Notes: generated from the letters alone by a model not told the origin. A DNA stretch of 64,000 nucleotides from an uncultured Candidatus Melainabacteria bacterium (GCA_934754505.1 CAKVIE010000010.1:1-64000), one strand, 5' to 3'. Positions 27,595 through 37,211 are shown, counted from the stretch's first letter. Numbers and translations: made by a program.

Positions 27595-27628
27595 AAAAAA
27601 GTGAGCCCGTTTTTTCAAACGGACTCAC
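27595..27628 (-). terminator. Strong terminator between adhE and rex
   Basis: In the minus-strand RNA a 12-bp stem with one G-U pair closes on a GAAA tetraloop (arms 27617-27628 and 27601-27612) and is followed by six U. The rex ATG is only about 14 bases past the U run. Confidence 0.85.
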
Positions 27629-27642
27629 AAGTTTTTTGTTTT

Positions 27643-30291
27643 TTACACTTCGCCGTTGAAAGCCTTGATGTAAATTTCTTTGATGTCGCTCATCAAAGGA
27701 TATACAGGGTTTGCACCGGTACATTGATCGTCGAATGCCAATTCTACCATTTCGTCTAATTTTTCGTAGAAGTCAGCTTCTGTCTTTCCGTTCTTTTCAA
27801 GGAATTCTCTGATTGAGTTCGGAAGTTCAATATCTTTCATCAATCTATCTATTGCATCGATTAACAATTGAGTTTTTTCTTCGTTAGTTGAACCGCCCAA
27901 TTTCAATTCATCTGCAATTTGTGCATATCTTTCAATAGCACAAGGATATTTGTATTGCGGGAATGTTGCTTGTTTTTTCGGACAATCTGTTGCGTTGTAT
28001 TTGATGATTTGTCTGATTAACAATGCGTTTGCAACACCGTGCGGTACGTGGAACATAGCACCCAATTTGTGAGCCATTGAGTGGCATAATCCTAAGAATG
28101 CGTTTGCAAATGCCATACCTGCGATTGTTGCTGCATAGTGCATTTTTTCTCTTGCGATAGGATCGTTTGCACCTTCGTGATATGAACGGCTCAAATACTT
28201 GAATACCAACTTACAAGCTTCTAATGCGTTTGAATTTGTGAAGTTTGTAGCCATACAAGATACATATGCTTCAACTGCGTGAACAAGTGCATCGATACCT
28301 GATGCTGATGTCAATCCTTTCGGCATTCCATCTACGAAGTTCGGGTCGATGATTGCCATTGAAGGAGTCAATGCGTAATCTGCAATTGCATATTTAACAC
28401 CTGATTTATCATCTGTGATGATTGAGAACGGTGTTACTTCAGAACCTGTACCTGATGTTGTTGGAATTGCTACCATCATTGCTTTCTTACCTAATTCAGG
28501 TAATTGGCAAATTCTCTTTCTGATATCCATAAATCTCATTGAAATATCAGTAAAGTCTGTATCAGGTTGTTCATACTTTAACCACAAAATCTTTGCTGCG
28601 TCCATCGGTGAACCGCCGCCAAGTGCGATGATTACATCAGGTTCGAAAGGCTTCATGATTGCAAATGCTTCTTCAATTGTTGTCAATGTCGGATCGGGTT
28701 TAACATCAAAGAAGATTTCGTGATCAATTCCGATATCATCAAGAACTTTTGTAATTTGTTCTGCTGCACCTGAACTGAATAAGAATCTGTCTGTTACGAT
28801 GAAGGCTTTCTTTCTGCCTGTCAATTCACGCAAAGCTAAATCAGTAGCACCACGCTTGAAGTAAACTTTTTGAGGAACCTTGAACCAAAGCATATTTTCT
28901 CTCCTTTCCGCTACCGTCTTGTAATTTAACAAATTCTTTACTCCGACGTTGCCTGATACCGAGTTTCCGCCCCATGAACCGCAACCTAATGTTAATGACG
29001 GTTCCAAACGGAAGTTGTACAAATCACCAATACCGCCTTGGCTTGAAGGTTGGTTAATTAACAATCTGCAAGTCGGCATTTTCTTTGCGTATGCGTTGAT
29101 TCTGTCTTTCTTTCTTTCATCTGTATAAAGAACTGATGTGTGGCCTGCACCGCCCCTTGATACGAGGTAGTATGCCTTTTCTGCCGCATCTTCAAAATTT
29201 GATGCTCTATACATTGCCAATACAGGTGACAATTTTTCTCTTGAGAAAGGATCTTCCCAATTTACTTCAGGTCTTTGTGCAATAAGAACTTTTGCATTAT
29301 TAGGAACTTCAAATCCTGCCATTTCTGCAATTCTGTGTGCAGGTTGACCTACGATTTCTGCATTTGCTGTTCCTCTCTTAGGATCGATAATCGGCCAATC
29401 TATTAATTTTTGCATTTCTGCATCATTCAATAAATATGCACCTCTGCGTTCAAATTCTTTTTTAACTTCGTCATAAATGCTGTCAACAATGATAACTGAT
29501 TGTTCTGATGCACAAATCATACCGTTATCAAATGTTTTTGACATCAAAATTGATGATACTGCCATTTGAATGTTTGCTGTTTCATCGATTACGGCAGGAG
29601 TGTTTCCGGGACCTACACCTAATGCAGGGTTGCCTGATGAGTAAGCTGCTGTTACCATTCCGGGGCCGCCTGTTGCCAAAATACATGCAATGTGTTTGTG
29701 TTTCATCAATTGTCCTGATAATTCGATTGAAGGAACATCAATCCAACCGATGATATCTTTCGGTGCACCTGCTTCAACTGCTGCATCAAGAACGATTTTT
29801 GCTGCTGCAATTGTGCATTCTTTTGCTCTCGGGTGCGGTGAGAAGATAATTCCGTTTCTTGTCTTTAATGCGATTAAAGATTTGAAAATTGCTGTTGATG
29901 TCGGGTTTGTTGTAGGTACAATACCTGCCAAAACTCCCAAAGGTTCTGCAACAATTTTTGTTCCGTTTGCTTTGTCTTCTTCAATTACACCACAAGTTTT
30001 AATATTTTTATGTTTGTTGTAAATGTATTCTGATGCGAAGTGGTTCTTGATGATTTTATCTTCTACAATACCCATGCCCGTTTCTTTAACAGCCATTTGA
30101 GCCAAAGGAATACGAGCTTTGTTTGCAGCTGTTGCTGCTGCTTTGAAAATTTTATCAACTTGTTCTTGTGTATATCTTGCGAAAATTCTTTGAGCTTCAT
30201 TAACTCTGTTAATGAGGTCATCGAGTGCTTCCGGAGTATCAACAAGATTTGATTTTGTTTCTATTTCTACTTTTTCTTGTTTTTTAGGCAT
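27643..30291 (-). CDS. adhE: Bifunctional acetaldehyde/alcohol dehydrogenase AdhE
   Basis: 882 residues. The N-terminal CoA-acylating aldehyde dehydrogenase (about 20-440) has its nucleophile in NGMICASEQS. The C-terminal iron alcohol dehydrogenase (about 465-880) has GGGSPMDAAK and the iron-binding HSMAHKLGAMFHVPHG. Together they reduce acetyl-CoA to ethanol and reoxidise two NADH. I choose ATG 30291, nine bases after GGAG; the ATG at 30300 touches the GGAG and could not be used. It has a near-consensus promoter and is the classic target of the neighbouring Rex. Confidence 0.97.
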   Translation of the reverse strand: MPKKQEKVEIETKSNLVDTPEALDDLINRVNEAQRIFARYTQEQVDKIFKAAATAANKARIPLAQMAVKETGMGIVEDKIIKNHFASEYIYNKHKNIKTCGVIEEDKANGTKIVAEPLGVLAGIVPTTNPTSTAIFKSLIALKTRNGIIFSPHPRAKECTIAAAKIVLDAAVEAGAPKDIIGWIDVPSIELSGQLMKHKHIACILATGGPGMVTAAYSSGNPALGVGPGNTPAVIDETANIQMAVSSILMSKTFDNGMICASEQSVIIVDSIYDEVKKEFERRGAYLLNDAEMQKLIDWPIIDPKRGTANAEIVGQPAHRIAEMAGFEVPNNAKVLIAQRPEVNWEDPFSREKLSPVLAMYRASNFEDAAEKAYYLVSRGGAGHTSVLYTDERKKDRINAYAKKMPTCRLLINQPSSQGGIGDLYNFRLEPSLTLGCGSWGGNSVSGNVGVKNLLNYKTVAERRENMLWFKVPQKVYFKRGATDLALRELTGRKKAFIVTDRFLFSSGAAEQITKVLDDIGIDHEIFFDVKPDPTLTTIEEAFAIMKPFEPDVIIALGGGSPMDAAKILWLKYEQPDTDFTDISMRFMDIRKRICQLPELGKKAMMVAIPTTSGTGSEVTPFSIITDDKSGVKYAIADYALTPSMAIIDPNFVDGMPKGLTSASGIDALVHAVEAYVSCMATNFTNSNALEACKLVFKYLSRSYHEGANDPIAREKMHYAATIAGMAFANAFLGLCHSMAHKLGAMFHVPHGVANALLIRQIIKYNATDCPKKQATFPQYKYPCAIERYAQIADELKLGGSTNEEKTQLLIDAIDRLMKDIELPNSIREFLEKNGKTEADFYEKLDEMVELAFDDQCTGANPVYPLMSDIKEIYIKAFNGEV

Positions 30292-30333
30292 ATCATGCAT
30301 CTCCTTTATTAGTGATATATTTCCCTATTAATT

Positions 30334-30362
30334 TTTATATCATCAGCATGGTCGTTTGTCAA
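30334..30362 (-). promoter_or_regulatory. adhE promoter
   Basis: On the minus strand: -35 TTGACA (30357-30362), a 17-bp spacer and -10 TATAAA (30334-30339). The -35 lies inside TTGTTGACAA, which is partly symmetrical. An 8-bp inverted pair AAAATCAC/GTGATTTT (30395-30402, 30425-30432) is just upstream. Confidence 0.8.
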
Positions 30363-30447
30363 CAATTCCATGTACCACATTTACATTAGTGCATAAAATC
30401 ACCAATATCAAACGGTGTAATGACGTGATTTTGTTCACTATTCAAAA

Positions 30448-31488
30448 TTACTTTAACAATTCTTCGACAGCGTTTTTAACTTGTTGAACGGAAATATTTT
30501 TCATACATTTGTGGTCATTAGGGCATTTTCCGCTCAATCCGCACGGCATACACGGTAAATCAGACTTCAAAAGGATATTATTTGTTCCGAGAGCATACCA
30601 TTTTTCAAACGGCATTGGACCGTAAAGCCCGATGACAGGGGTATGAACAGATGATGCCATGTGAAGATTTCCCGAATCGTTTCCTATCAAAAAATTCACT
30701 TTCGCAGTCAGAGCGAGGCTTTCTTTCAAATTCAATTTTCCGCAAAGATTTATCGGTTCAATTTCGAGTTTTTCATCAATCAAACTCAACATTTTATCGT
30801 AAGTTTGAGAATCAAAATCCGTCCCGATAAAAAACACCTGCACGTGTTTTTCGTTAATCAAAAACCTTGTTATTTCGGCGAAATTTTCAATCGGCCAAAG
30901 TTTGCCCTTGTTCGTTGCGGTTGCGTGAACAATCACTCTTTTCAAGCCTTTGTCGGCTTTTCCCTTTAAAATTTCATCAATTTTCTTTTCGGCTTCGGGA
31001 TTAAGTCCGTTTTCAAAATTCTCGTCCTTAATTTCCACACCGTCAGCTCTCAAAACATCAAGAAAGCATTGTGATTCGTGTTTTTTCTTATCGTAAGGCA
31101 CTCTTTTTGTCAGCAAAAAGCCTCTGCCCTCTGTATCAAAGCCGACTCGTTCCTTTATTCCGCCTGCAAAAGCCAAAAAAGCACTCGAAAGGGAGCGTTT
31201 CAGCACATAAGCCTTGTCGTACTTATTTTTTCGCAAAAGTTTAACATAATACCAAAAAGATTTTTTTTCGCCTGCCCCGTTTTCATATTTGTGTTTTTTG
31301 GTTGTATCAAAATAAATAAAATTATCTACATAGGGGCAATCTTCAATGATTTCACCTGATTTCGGTGCAACAAGCATATCAATTTGTGCATCGGGATTTG
31401 CAAGTCTTAAATTCTTCAAAAAGGGTAAAGTCAAAATCGTATCCCCGATAAATCGGTATCTTACAACCAAAATTTTTTTATTTGACAT
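30448..31488 (-). CDS. Glycosyltransferase family 9, heptosyltransferase-like
   Basis: 346 residues. GT9 marks: ILVVRYRFIGDTILTLPFL at the N-terminus, LIGNDSGNLHMASS near 270, and a C-terminal cysteine cluster (CMPCGLSGKC). Probably adds heptose or a similar sugar to the LPS core. ATG 31488 is preferred over the upstream TTG because GAGGA is eight bases before it. It overlaps the end of lpxK. A second GT9 protein is at 49037-50023. Confidence 0.88.
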   Translation of the reverse strand: MSNKKILVVRYRFIGDTILTLPFLKNLRLANPDAQIDMLVAPKSGEIIEDCPYVDNFIYFDTTKKHKYENGAGEKKSFWYYVKLLRKNKYDKAYVLKRSLSSAFLAFAGGIKERVGFDTEGRGFLLTKRVPYDKKKHESQCFLDVLRADGVEIKDENFENGLNPEAEKKIDEILKGKADKGLKRVIVHATATNKGKLWPIENFAEITRFLINEKHVQVFFIGTDFDSQTYDKMLSLIDEKLEIEPINLCGKLNLKESLALTAKVNFLIGNDSGNLHMASSVHTPVIGLYGPMPFEKWYALGTNNILLKSDLPCMPCGLSGKCPNDHKCMKNISVQQVKNAVEELLK

Positions 31489-32545
31489 TGACAATATCCT
31501 CTATATCCGCATAAGAACCTAATTTCAGGGCATAAGCCTTAATATCCGTCTTAAATTTTCCAATCAATTCTTTAATTTTAACGGCATCTTTTTCCGTGGT
31601 AATAATCTTGCTGACATTGCTTTTTTCAGCTGTTTCCAAAATTAATTTCATATCCTCGTCAGTGTATGAATGGTGGTCGGGGAAAGTCATTTCAGTTTGC
31701 ATATAATAATCTTTTTTTACAAACTCAAAAAATTCTTTCGGCTGACCTATTGCACAAAATGCCAAAACCGTTGCCCCTGCGTACAAACTGTCATTATTTT
31801 TAATATTATATGCACCGACGGGAATCATTTTGCACATAAAAACAGGCTTTTTAAACTTATATTTAATTTCATCGCAATATTTCAAAGCCTCATCATCACT
31901 TGCCGATTTGTTCGTTACAACAACGACATCAGCCCTTTTAATGCCCGACAAATCTTCTCTCAGCGGACCTGCCGGAAGAAGGTATTCATTGCCGAATTTA
32001 TTTGTTTTATCGACGAGAACAATATTTATATGACGGCCGAGTTTTCTATGTTGAAAAGCATCGTCTGCAATTAAAACATCACAATTTAAGTCTTTTATCG
32101 CTTTTTCTGCCGCTTTTGCACGGGAAGAACATGTCAAAACAGCGACAGACGGACAATTTGAAGCAATCCAAAACGGTTCATCGCCAGCCTGTTTTGCATC
32201 GTAATAAATTTTTTGTCCGTCAGAGATAACGTTTACCTCTTTATTTGAAAGACTTCCGCCATAACCTCTCGATAAAACCGCAACTTTTTTCAATTTTTTA
32301 ACGTAAAAATTTGCAAGTTCTGCCGTAAAAGGAGTTTTGCCGACTCCGCCCGTTGTTAAATTTCCGACAGCTATCGTTAAAACTTTCGGGTTATAAATTT
32401 TTATCAAATTTTTGTCGTATAAAAAATTTCTGACCGAAGTTATCATATCGTATGGAATTGAAAGCAGCCACAAAAAGAAAATAACGGTTTTCTCCCATAT
32501 TGTAGGATTTTTTTTATAATGAAGTTTTGAAATATAAAGTTTCAT
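31478..32545 (-). CDS. lpxK: Tetraacyldisaccharide 4'-kinase LpxK
   Basis: 355 residues. Phosphorylates the lipid A precursor at the 4' position. A membrane-associated N-terminal helix (20-35) is followed by the P-loop GNLTTGGVGKTP (61-72), LSRGYGG near 92 and the catalytic region DDAFQHRKLGR near 161. It is 14 bases after the MCE gene and overlaps the GT9 gene, tying lipid A synthesis to lipid transport. Confidence 0.95.
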   Translation of the reverse strand: MKLYISKLHYKKNPTIWEKTVIFFLWLLSIPYDMITSVRNFLYDKNLIKIYNPKVLTIAVGNLTTGGVGKTPFTAELANFYVKKLKKVAVLSRGYGGSLSNKEVNVISDGQKIYYDAKQAGDEPFWIASNCPSVAVLTCSSRAKAAEKAIKDLNCDVLIADDAFQHRKLGRHINIVLVDKTNKFGNEYLLPAGPLREDLSGIKRADVVVVTNKSASDDEALKYCDEIKYKFKKPVFMCKMIPVGAYNIKNNDSLYAGATVLAFCAIGQPKEFFEFVKKDYYMQTEMTFPDHHSYTDEDMKLILETAEKSNVSKIITTEKDAVKIKELIGKFKTDIKAYALKLGSYADIEDIVNVK

Positions 32546-32559
32546 TATCCGCTATCACC

Positions 32560-33921
32560 TTAAAACATCAGTCTGAATAACAAAAATCTTTTATTAAGTT
32601 TTTCCGAGAAGGTTTTAACATTCGCAGTCGTAGCTTCAACCTCTTTCAAAGATTGCTTAATATTATCACGTTCATCTTCGGTAACGTAATTTACCGTATC
32701 CAAAGTTATCGTAAGTTTATCAAGTGCCGTATTGAGTTTTGTAACCGATTTATTAATTTGTGCCTTTAATTCCTCGTCTTTGGTCATATCATTGACATAA
32801 CCCGAAATTTCGGAAACGTTCTTCGCCGTCACTCTAATATCGGCTATCAAGGCTTGTGTATCTTCGCTTTCAAGTAAACAATTTACATTGCTCGAAAGTC
32901 TGTTTACGTTTTTAACCGTAGTATGGAGCGTTTTTGTGAACTCTTTATCACCCGTTATGCTTATTACCGTATCGGCAATTTTATTCATTTTTGAAGTTAA
33001 ATCATTAACTTCTGCCGACAAAATCAACATTTCATCTTTTGAAACATCAACTAAAGACGAAACTTTATCAATAGCAACAGTCGCATTAGCCGTAAGTGCA
33101 TCGGCATTTTTAATCGTCTGTTTAATATCAGCCATAACATCTTCCGACAAAATTGCAGACAACTTTTCGTTCGTTTCCGCAAGCGCTGATGCAGAACGAT
33201 ATTGTAACTGCATAAAATCAGAAACTCTCATCGGCTCAATTATCGTATATGGCGACTTCGTTTCGGGTTTCGATATCTTAATATTTTTTACGGGCGAAAT
33301 TAATAATTTGGATTTGTCACCTTCTAAAGCAACTTTTGCCTTAACAATTTCAGGTAAAATCAATCCGGGCATATCAATAACATAAGAAACTTTTACCGCT
33401 TTCTCCGTTGTAATATCTTTTGCTATAAAATTCGGAAGTGATTTCGTTTCAACAAGTTCCGCCTTTTTAACAACACCTACGTCCTGCTTTTCATCAGACA
33501 AAACCATCTCTGCCTTGTCACCTGCATGAACCATATTATTTTGATTTGAAAAAGGAATATAAATCGTTTGCATTTCGGGCGGAGTAACTTCTAAAAACTG
33601 TTCCCCGATAATCCCTGTTTGTTGAATAGAAATGCTTGATGCCGAAGGGATTTTGATATTCGGCTCCGTGATAACAAATTTGAGTTCAACATAACTGTTG
33701 TCACTGCTTATTTTCGGGGTAAGGCTCTCAACCTGCCCGATTCTGACTCCCATCATTTGAACACCCGAACCTGCACGAAGTCCGTTTATGTCCTTAAAAG
33801 CGACTGTAATTCTTTCTCCTGCCGATAAAGAACGCCCCTTTACCCACAAAACGGTAAAGACTAATATCAATATTGCCGCTAATGTCAGCACTCCGACTTT
33901 AAAACTTGATGAAAATCTCAT
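32560..33921 (-). CDS. MCE-domain lipid transport protein (MlaD-like)
   Basis: 453 residues with an N-terminal anchor helix (about 9-27) and an MCE domain containing FKDINGLRAGSGVQMMGVRIG and the TGIIGEQFLEV strand. The long C-terminal part (about 230-440) is predicted helical with Thr/Ala/Val heptads, forming a periplasmic coiled-coil stalk. Much longer than E. coli MlaD (183 residues), closer to cyanobacterial and chloroplast TGD2-type proteins. Follows mlaF by 34 bases. Confidence 0.88.
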   Translation of the reverse strand: MRFSSSFKVGVLTLAAILILVFTVLWVKGRSLSAGERITVAFKDINGLRAGSGVQMMGVRIGQVESLTPKISSDNSYVELKFVITEPNIKIPSASSISIQQTGIIGEQFLEVTPPEMQTIYIPFSNQNNMVHAGDKAEMVLSDEKQDVGVVKKAELVETKSLPNFIAKDITTEKAVKVSYVIDMPGLILPEIVKAKVALEGDKSKLLISPVKNIKISKPETKSPYTIIEPMRVSDFMQLQYRSASALAETNEKLSAILSEDVMADIKQTIKNADALTANATVAIDKVSSLVDVSKDEMLILSAEVNDLTSKMNKIADTVISITGDKEFTKTLHTTVKNVNRLSSNVNCLLESEDTQALIADIRVTAKNVSEISGYVNDMTKDEELKAQINKSVTKLNTALDKLTITLDTVNYVTEDERDNIKQSLKEVEATTANVKTFSEKLNKRFLLFRLMF

Positions 33922-33955
33922 TTTATATCCTTTTTTTCATAATGTACCATATTTT

Positions 33956-34687
33956 TTAAAAATCCGAAACATTTATTTGCATAGGACCTTCGGGAGAAGC
34001 GTCCATAAACTGCTTCGTATAAGGTGTTGCACCGCTTTCAAGCTCTTGAGGCGTTCCCTCAAAAACTATTTTTCCGTGATACAACATAATTACTCTGTCA
34101 GCACACCTTTTTATGGTCGAAAGCTGGTGCGTGACAACGATTGCCGTTGATTTGGTTTCATTTCTCAAACGAACAATATAATCTTCTATAATCGTTGATG
34201 CAACAGGGTCAAGTCCTGCCGTCGGTTCATCATACAAAATCAACTTCGGCTCGGTCATAATCGCCCTTGCAAAACTTACCCTCTTTTGCATACCGCCTGA
34301 AAGTTCATAGGGGAATTTTTGCTCGATATTGTTCAATCCTACTGTTTTCAACTTTTGAGCAACCATCTGTTTTAACTGTTCTTGGGTATATTTTCCTCGA
34401 AATTCTTTTCTTTCCTGCAAAGCAAATGTAATATTGTCAAAAACATTCAAAGAATCAAACAATGCCGAATACTGGAAAACCATTGCAACTTCCCCCGGAG
34501 TATCAAATTTGATTTCACCCGAAGTCGGCTCGATAAGACCCGTTATCAACTTCAAAACCGTACTTTTACCCGAACCGCTGAAACCCACTATTGCAAGGAT
34601 TTCACCGTCTTTAACCTCGAAAGAAATATCATCAAGTATTGTTTTATCTTCAAATTTTTTTGTCAGATGTTCAATTTTTACAGCCAT
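33956..34687 (-). CDS. MlaF-like ABC transporter ATPase
   Basis: 243 residues. Walker A GFSGSGKST near 35, signature LSGGMQKRVSFARA near 130 and Walker B LILYDEPTAGLD near 155. It powers the MlaE permease encoded eight bases upstream. Confidence 0.92.
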   Translation of the reverse strand: MAVKIEHLTKKFEDKTILDDISFEVKDGEILAIVGFSGSGKSTVLKLITGLIEPTSGEIKFDTPGEVAMVFQYSALFDSLNVFDNITFALQERKEFRGKYTQEQLKQMVAQKLKTVGLNNIEQKFPYELSGGMQKRVSFARAIMTEPKLILYDEPTAGLDPVASTIIEDYIVRLRNETKSTAIVVTHQLSTIKRCADRVIMLYHGKIVFEGTPQELESGATPYTKQFMDASPEGPMQINVSDF

Positions 34688-34695
34688 AATTCACC

Positions 34696-35508
34696 TTAAA
34701 AATAAAAAATTAATGCAAAAATGTAGTCTATCACAACAATTCCGATAAACGACCAAACAACTGCCTTTGTCGTTGCAATACCAACACTTTTAGCACCACC
34801 TTCGGCATCATATCCGCAGCTTGAACTTATATGAGCTATCGCTGCTCCAAAACACGATGCTTTCAACAGCATTATACCGATATCTCTATTGAAAAGACCT
34901 AATTTTACTGAATTTATAAAGCATAATCCCGTAACCTCAGGACTTGTCAAAGACGAAACAAATCCGCCGCAAAAAATTCCTATTGTCGAAGCTATTGTTG
35001 TGATTAAAGGCATCATCAATGCCCCTGCAATAACTCTCGGAACAAAAAGGTATTTTATCGGAGGGACATGAAGAACTTTCATTGCAGAAACCTGATCGGT
35101 AACTTTCATCGTTGCAATTTCCGAAGCCATTGATGAACCTATCATTGAAATTATTGCAAACCCTGTCATAATCGTTCCCATTTCACGAACGGTTACAATC
35201 GCCAAAAGTCCGCCGATAAAATTCGCCCCGCCCTGCTTTACCATCTCGGGAGCAACCTGAACGGCAAGAATTACAGAGGTCATTGCAACAATCGTCAAAG
35301 TTATCGGCAGAGAATCTATTGCAAATTTTGAACTCTGCTCTATTATGTGGCTTCTTGAAAACTGCCCTGTCAAAATATATTTCATAACCTCAAAAAAACG
35401 CAAAGACATTCTTCCGAAAGTTTCAAAAAAATCAAAAGCCTGAGCTTTCACGATTTTTGCAAAACGAAAGGTCGCAGATTGAGTTATAAAATATTCTATT
35501 CTTTTCAT
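34696..35508 (-). CDS. MlaE-family ABC permease
   Basis: 270 residues, with the MlaE signature VREMGTIMTGFAIISMIGSSMASEIA broken up as VREMGTIMTGFA and GSSMASEIATMKVTDQ, and AEGGAKSVGIATTKAVV near the C-terminus. First gene of the complete mlaE-mlaF-MCE set. It differs clearly from the orphan MlaE at 17188. Confidence 0.92.
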   Translation of the reverse strand: MKRIEYFITQSATFRFAKIVKAQAFDFFETFGRMSLRFFEVMKYILTGQFSRSHIIEQSSKFAIDSLPITLTIVAMTSVILAVQVAPEMVKQGGANFIGGLLAIVTVREMGTIMTGFAIISMIGSSMASEIATMKVTDQVSAMKVLHVPPIKYLFVPRVIAGALMMPLITTIASTIGIFCGGFVSSLTSPEVTGLCFINSVKLGLFNRDIGIMLLKASCFGAAIAHISSSCGYDAEGGAKSVGIATTKAVVWSFIGIVVIDYIFALIFYF

Positions 35509-35523
35509 TATTATAATTTTACA

Positions 35524-36498
35524 TTAAATTTTACAATTTTCAAACCCGTCATATAAATGGCATTTTACCATATCTTTTTCAAAATAAATATATTCGGGAT
35601 TTTTAACAGCACAGCAGCTTTGAGCCTCGGGACATCTTGTGTGGAATTTGCAGCCTGCAGGCGGATTTTTAGGTGACGGCAAATCTCCCGTCAAAAGTTC
35701 TTTTTTCTTCTTCTCCGCAGAAATAACAGGTACGGAATTTAAAAGAGCCTTTGTATAAGGGTGTTTCGGTGTTTCAAAAAGCGTTTTACCCTCTCCGATT
35801 TCAACCACCTCTCCTAAATACATAACTGCCGTTCGTCCGCATAAATACCTTACAACACTCAAATCGTGTGATATAAATAAAATCGTTAAATTTAATTCTT
35901 TTCTCAAATCTTTCAATAAATTAATAATTTGAGCCCGAATACTTACGTCTAAAGCACTTACGGGTTCATCGGCAACGATAAATTCAGGATTTAAAATTAT
36001 CGAGGAAGCAATAGAAATTCTTTGCCTTTGACCGCCTGAAAACTCGTGCGGATAGTATGTTAAAGAACTTTTTGCAATACCTGTCAAATCACAAACTTTT
36101 TCAATCTCCGATTTTATAAAATTTTTGTCCTTTATTCCGTATATCAAAAACGGTTCTTTTAAAATATCATAAATCGTCATTCTCGGATTTAAGCTGGCAT
36201 AAGGGTTTTGAAAAATCATTTTAACAGCTTTTCGATAATCCTTGAGATTTTTGTTTTCAAGAATATTTTGACCTTTAAATAAAACCTGACCGTCGAAATT
36301 TTCCTCTAAACGCAATAAACATTTGCCTAAAGAAGATTTACCGCAGCCCGATTCTCCGACAAGCCCGAGAATTTCACCTTTGTAAATATCAAGAGAAACA
36401 TTGTTTACCGCATAAATATACTCCTTCGTTTTTGATGAAAAAGCATTTTTAACGGGGTATTTAAGATTTAAGTTTTTTATCTCGAAAAGTTTTTCCAT
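35524..36498 (-). CDS. Oligopeptide/dipeptide-type ABC ATPase (OppF/DppF-like)
   Basis: 324 residues. Walker A GESGCGKSS near 55, signature FSGGQRQRISIA near 155, Walker B FIVADEPVSALD, and the family's C-terminal cysteine-containing oligopeptide domain (CKFHTRCPEAQSCC). Peptide, nickel or lipid substrates are possible. No permease or binding protein is adjacent, so it is an orphan here. The gap to mlaE is 15 bases. There is no ribosome site; TATAAT ends six bases before the ATG. Confidence 0.88.
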   Translation of the reverse strand: MEKLFEIKNLNLKYPVKNAFSSKTKEYIYAVNNVSLDIYKGEILGLVGESGCGKSSLGKCLLRLEENFDGQVLFKGQNILENKNLKDYRKAVKMIFQNPYASLNPRMTIYDILKEPFLIYGIKDKNFIKSEIEKVCDLTGIAKSSLTYYPHEFSGGQRQRISIASSIILNPEFIVADEPVSALDVSIRAQIINLLKDLRKELNLTILFISHDLSVVRYLCGRTAVMYLGEVVEIGEGKTLFETPKHPYTKALLNSVPVISAEKKKKELLTGDLPSPKNPPAGCKFHTRCPEAQSCCAVKNPEYIYFEKDMVKCHLYDGFENCKI

Positions 36499-36504
36499 AA
36501 ATCA

Positions 36505-36510
36505 ATTATA
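36505..36510 (-). promoter_or_regulatory. -10 box six bases before an ABC ATPase ATG
   Basis: TATAAT on the minus strand with only six bases to the start codon at 36498. No good -35 hexamer is present at 16-18 bp. This geometry fits a leaderless transcript. Confidence 0.45.
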
Positions 36511-36575
36511 CAATAATTGCGAAAAATTTTTATCACCAATGTTGTACTTTTTTGGCTAAAAATATTTTAATAATA

Positions 36576-36604
36576 GTGACTTATAAAAAGTATTATATTA
36601 TAAT
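36576..36604 (+). promoter_or_regulatory. Promoter of the DUF6941-like gene
   Basis: GTGACT (36576-36581), a 17-bp spacer and TATAAT (36599-36604), followed by AAAGGAG before ATG 36625. Confidence 0.6.
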
Positions 36605-36624
36605 CAGACAAAAAGGAGAAAAAC

Positions 36625-37113
36625 ATGTCAGGATATTTTTTAATAGCAGAAAATATAATTTTTAAAAACAATAAATTAACCTGCATCAACATTCACAACG
36701 AATTAGCAGCAATAGCAATGCCTGCGGAATTCAAGTTTGATATGGCAGTTATTTGCGGACCGCAATGGACAGCAGGCGAACATAAATTAACAATCAAAGT
36801 CAGAGCAAACGGCGGAGAAGAAATTCTTCTCTCTGAATCAACCGTAAATATTTTGAACGAAGATTTCGTTTATAACGCAATAGCAAATGACGTAAAATTC
36901 AGAATGGATTATGATGTTCAAAATTTAACATTTACAGTATTTGATAATGACCAAGAAGTTGTTTCAAGAAAATACCCTGTAATAGCAATGTTATATCCGC
37001 AGCAAATGGTTCAACAACAAGCTCAACAAAACCAACAGGCAGAACAAAAAAACGAAGAAAATGCGGAAGAAAATAATTCAAACGAAAACAACGAAGAAAA
37101 AAATGCTGAATAG
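36625..37113 (+). CDS. DUF6941-like protein with Q/N/E tail
   Basis: 162 residues. Residues 1-130 resemble the DUF6941 family by pattern (YFLIAENIIFKNNKLTCIN, a later GEHKLTIKVRA strand), probably a small beta-sandwich. The last 35 residues are almost only Gln, Asn and Glu and should be disordered. No signal peptide. Function unknown. It has its own promoter, an AAAGGAG ribosome site and a strong terminator. Confidence 0.65.
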   Translation: MSGYFLIAENIIFKNNKLTCINIHNELAAIAMPAEFKFDMAVICGPQWTAGEHKLTIKVRANGGEEILLSESTVNILNEDFVYNAIANDVKFRMDYDVQNLTFTVFDNDQEVVSRKYPVIAMLYPQQMVQQQAQQNQQAEQKNEENAEENNSNENNEEKNAE

Positions 37114-37132
37114 CTGATTCCCATAAATTTTC

Positions 37133-37164
37133 AAAGTGCAGATAACAAAATATCTGCACTTTTT
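37133..37164 (+). terminator. Terminator after the DUF6941-like gene
   Basis: Perfect 12-bp stem AAAGTGCAGATA/TATCTGCACTTT with a 6-base loop and a T run. Confidence 0.85.
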
Positions 37165-37182
37165 AACAAAACACACCAATTC

Positions 37183-37211
37183 TTTACAAAACAAATAAAA
37201 TAAACTAAAAT
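37183..37211 (+). promoter_or_regulatory. Promoter of a radical SAM gene
   Basis: TTTACA (37183-37188), a 17-bp spacer and TAAAAT (37206-37211). Nine bases later comes the ATG with no ribosome site between, implying a leader of only a few bases. Confidence 0.5.

Noticed and set aside
30352..30365. TTGTTGACAA as a Rex site
   Set aside because: Symmetry is only four bases per arm and is explained by the -35 box.
30430..30447. TTGTTCACTATTCAAAA as a Rex operator for adhE
   Set aside because: The left half fits the TTGTTAA consensus but the right half matches only about four of seven, and it lies some 70 bases upstream of the -35.
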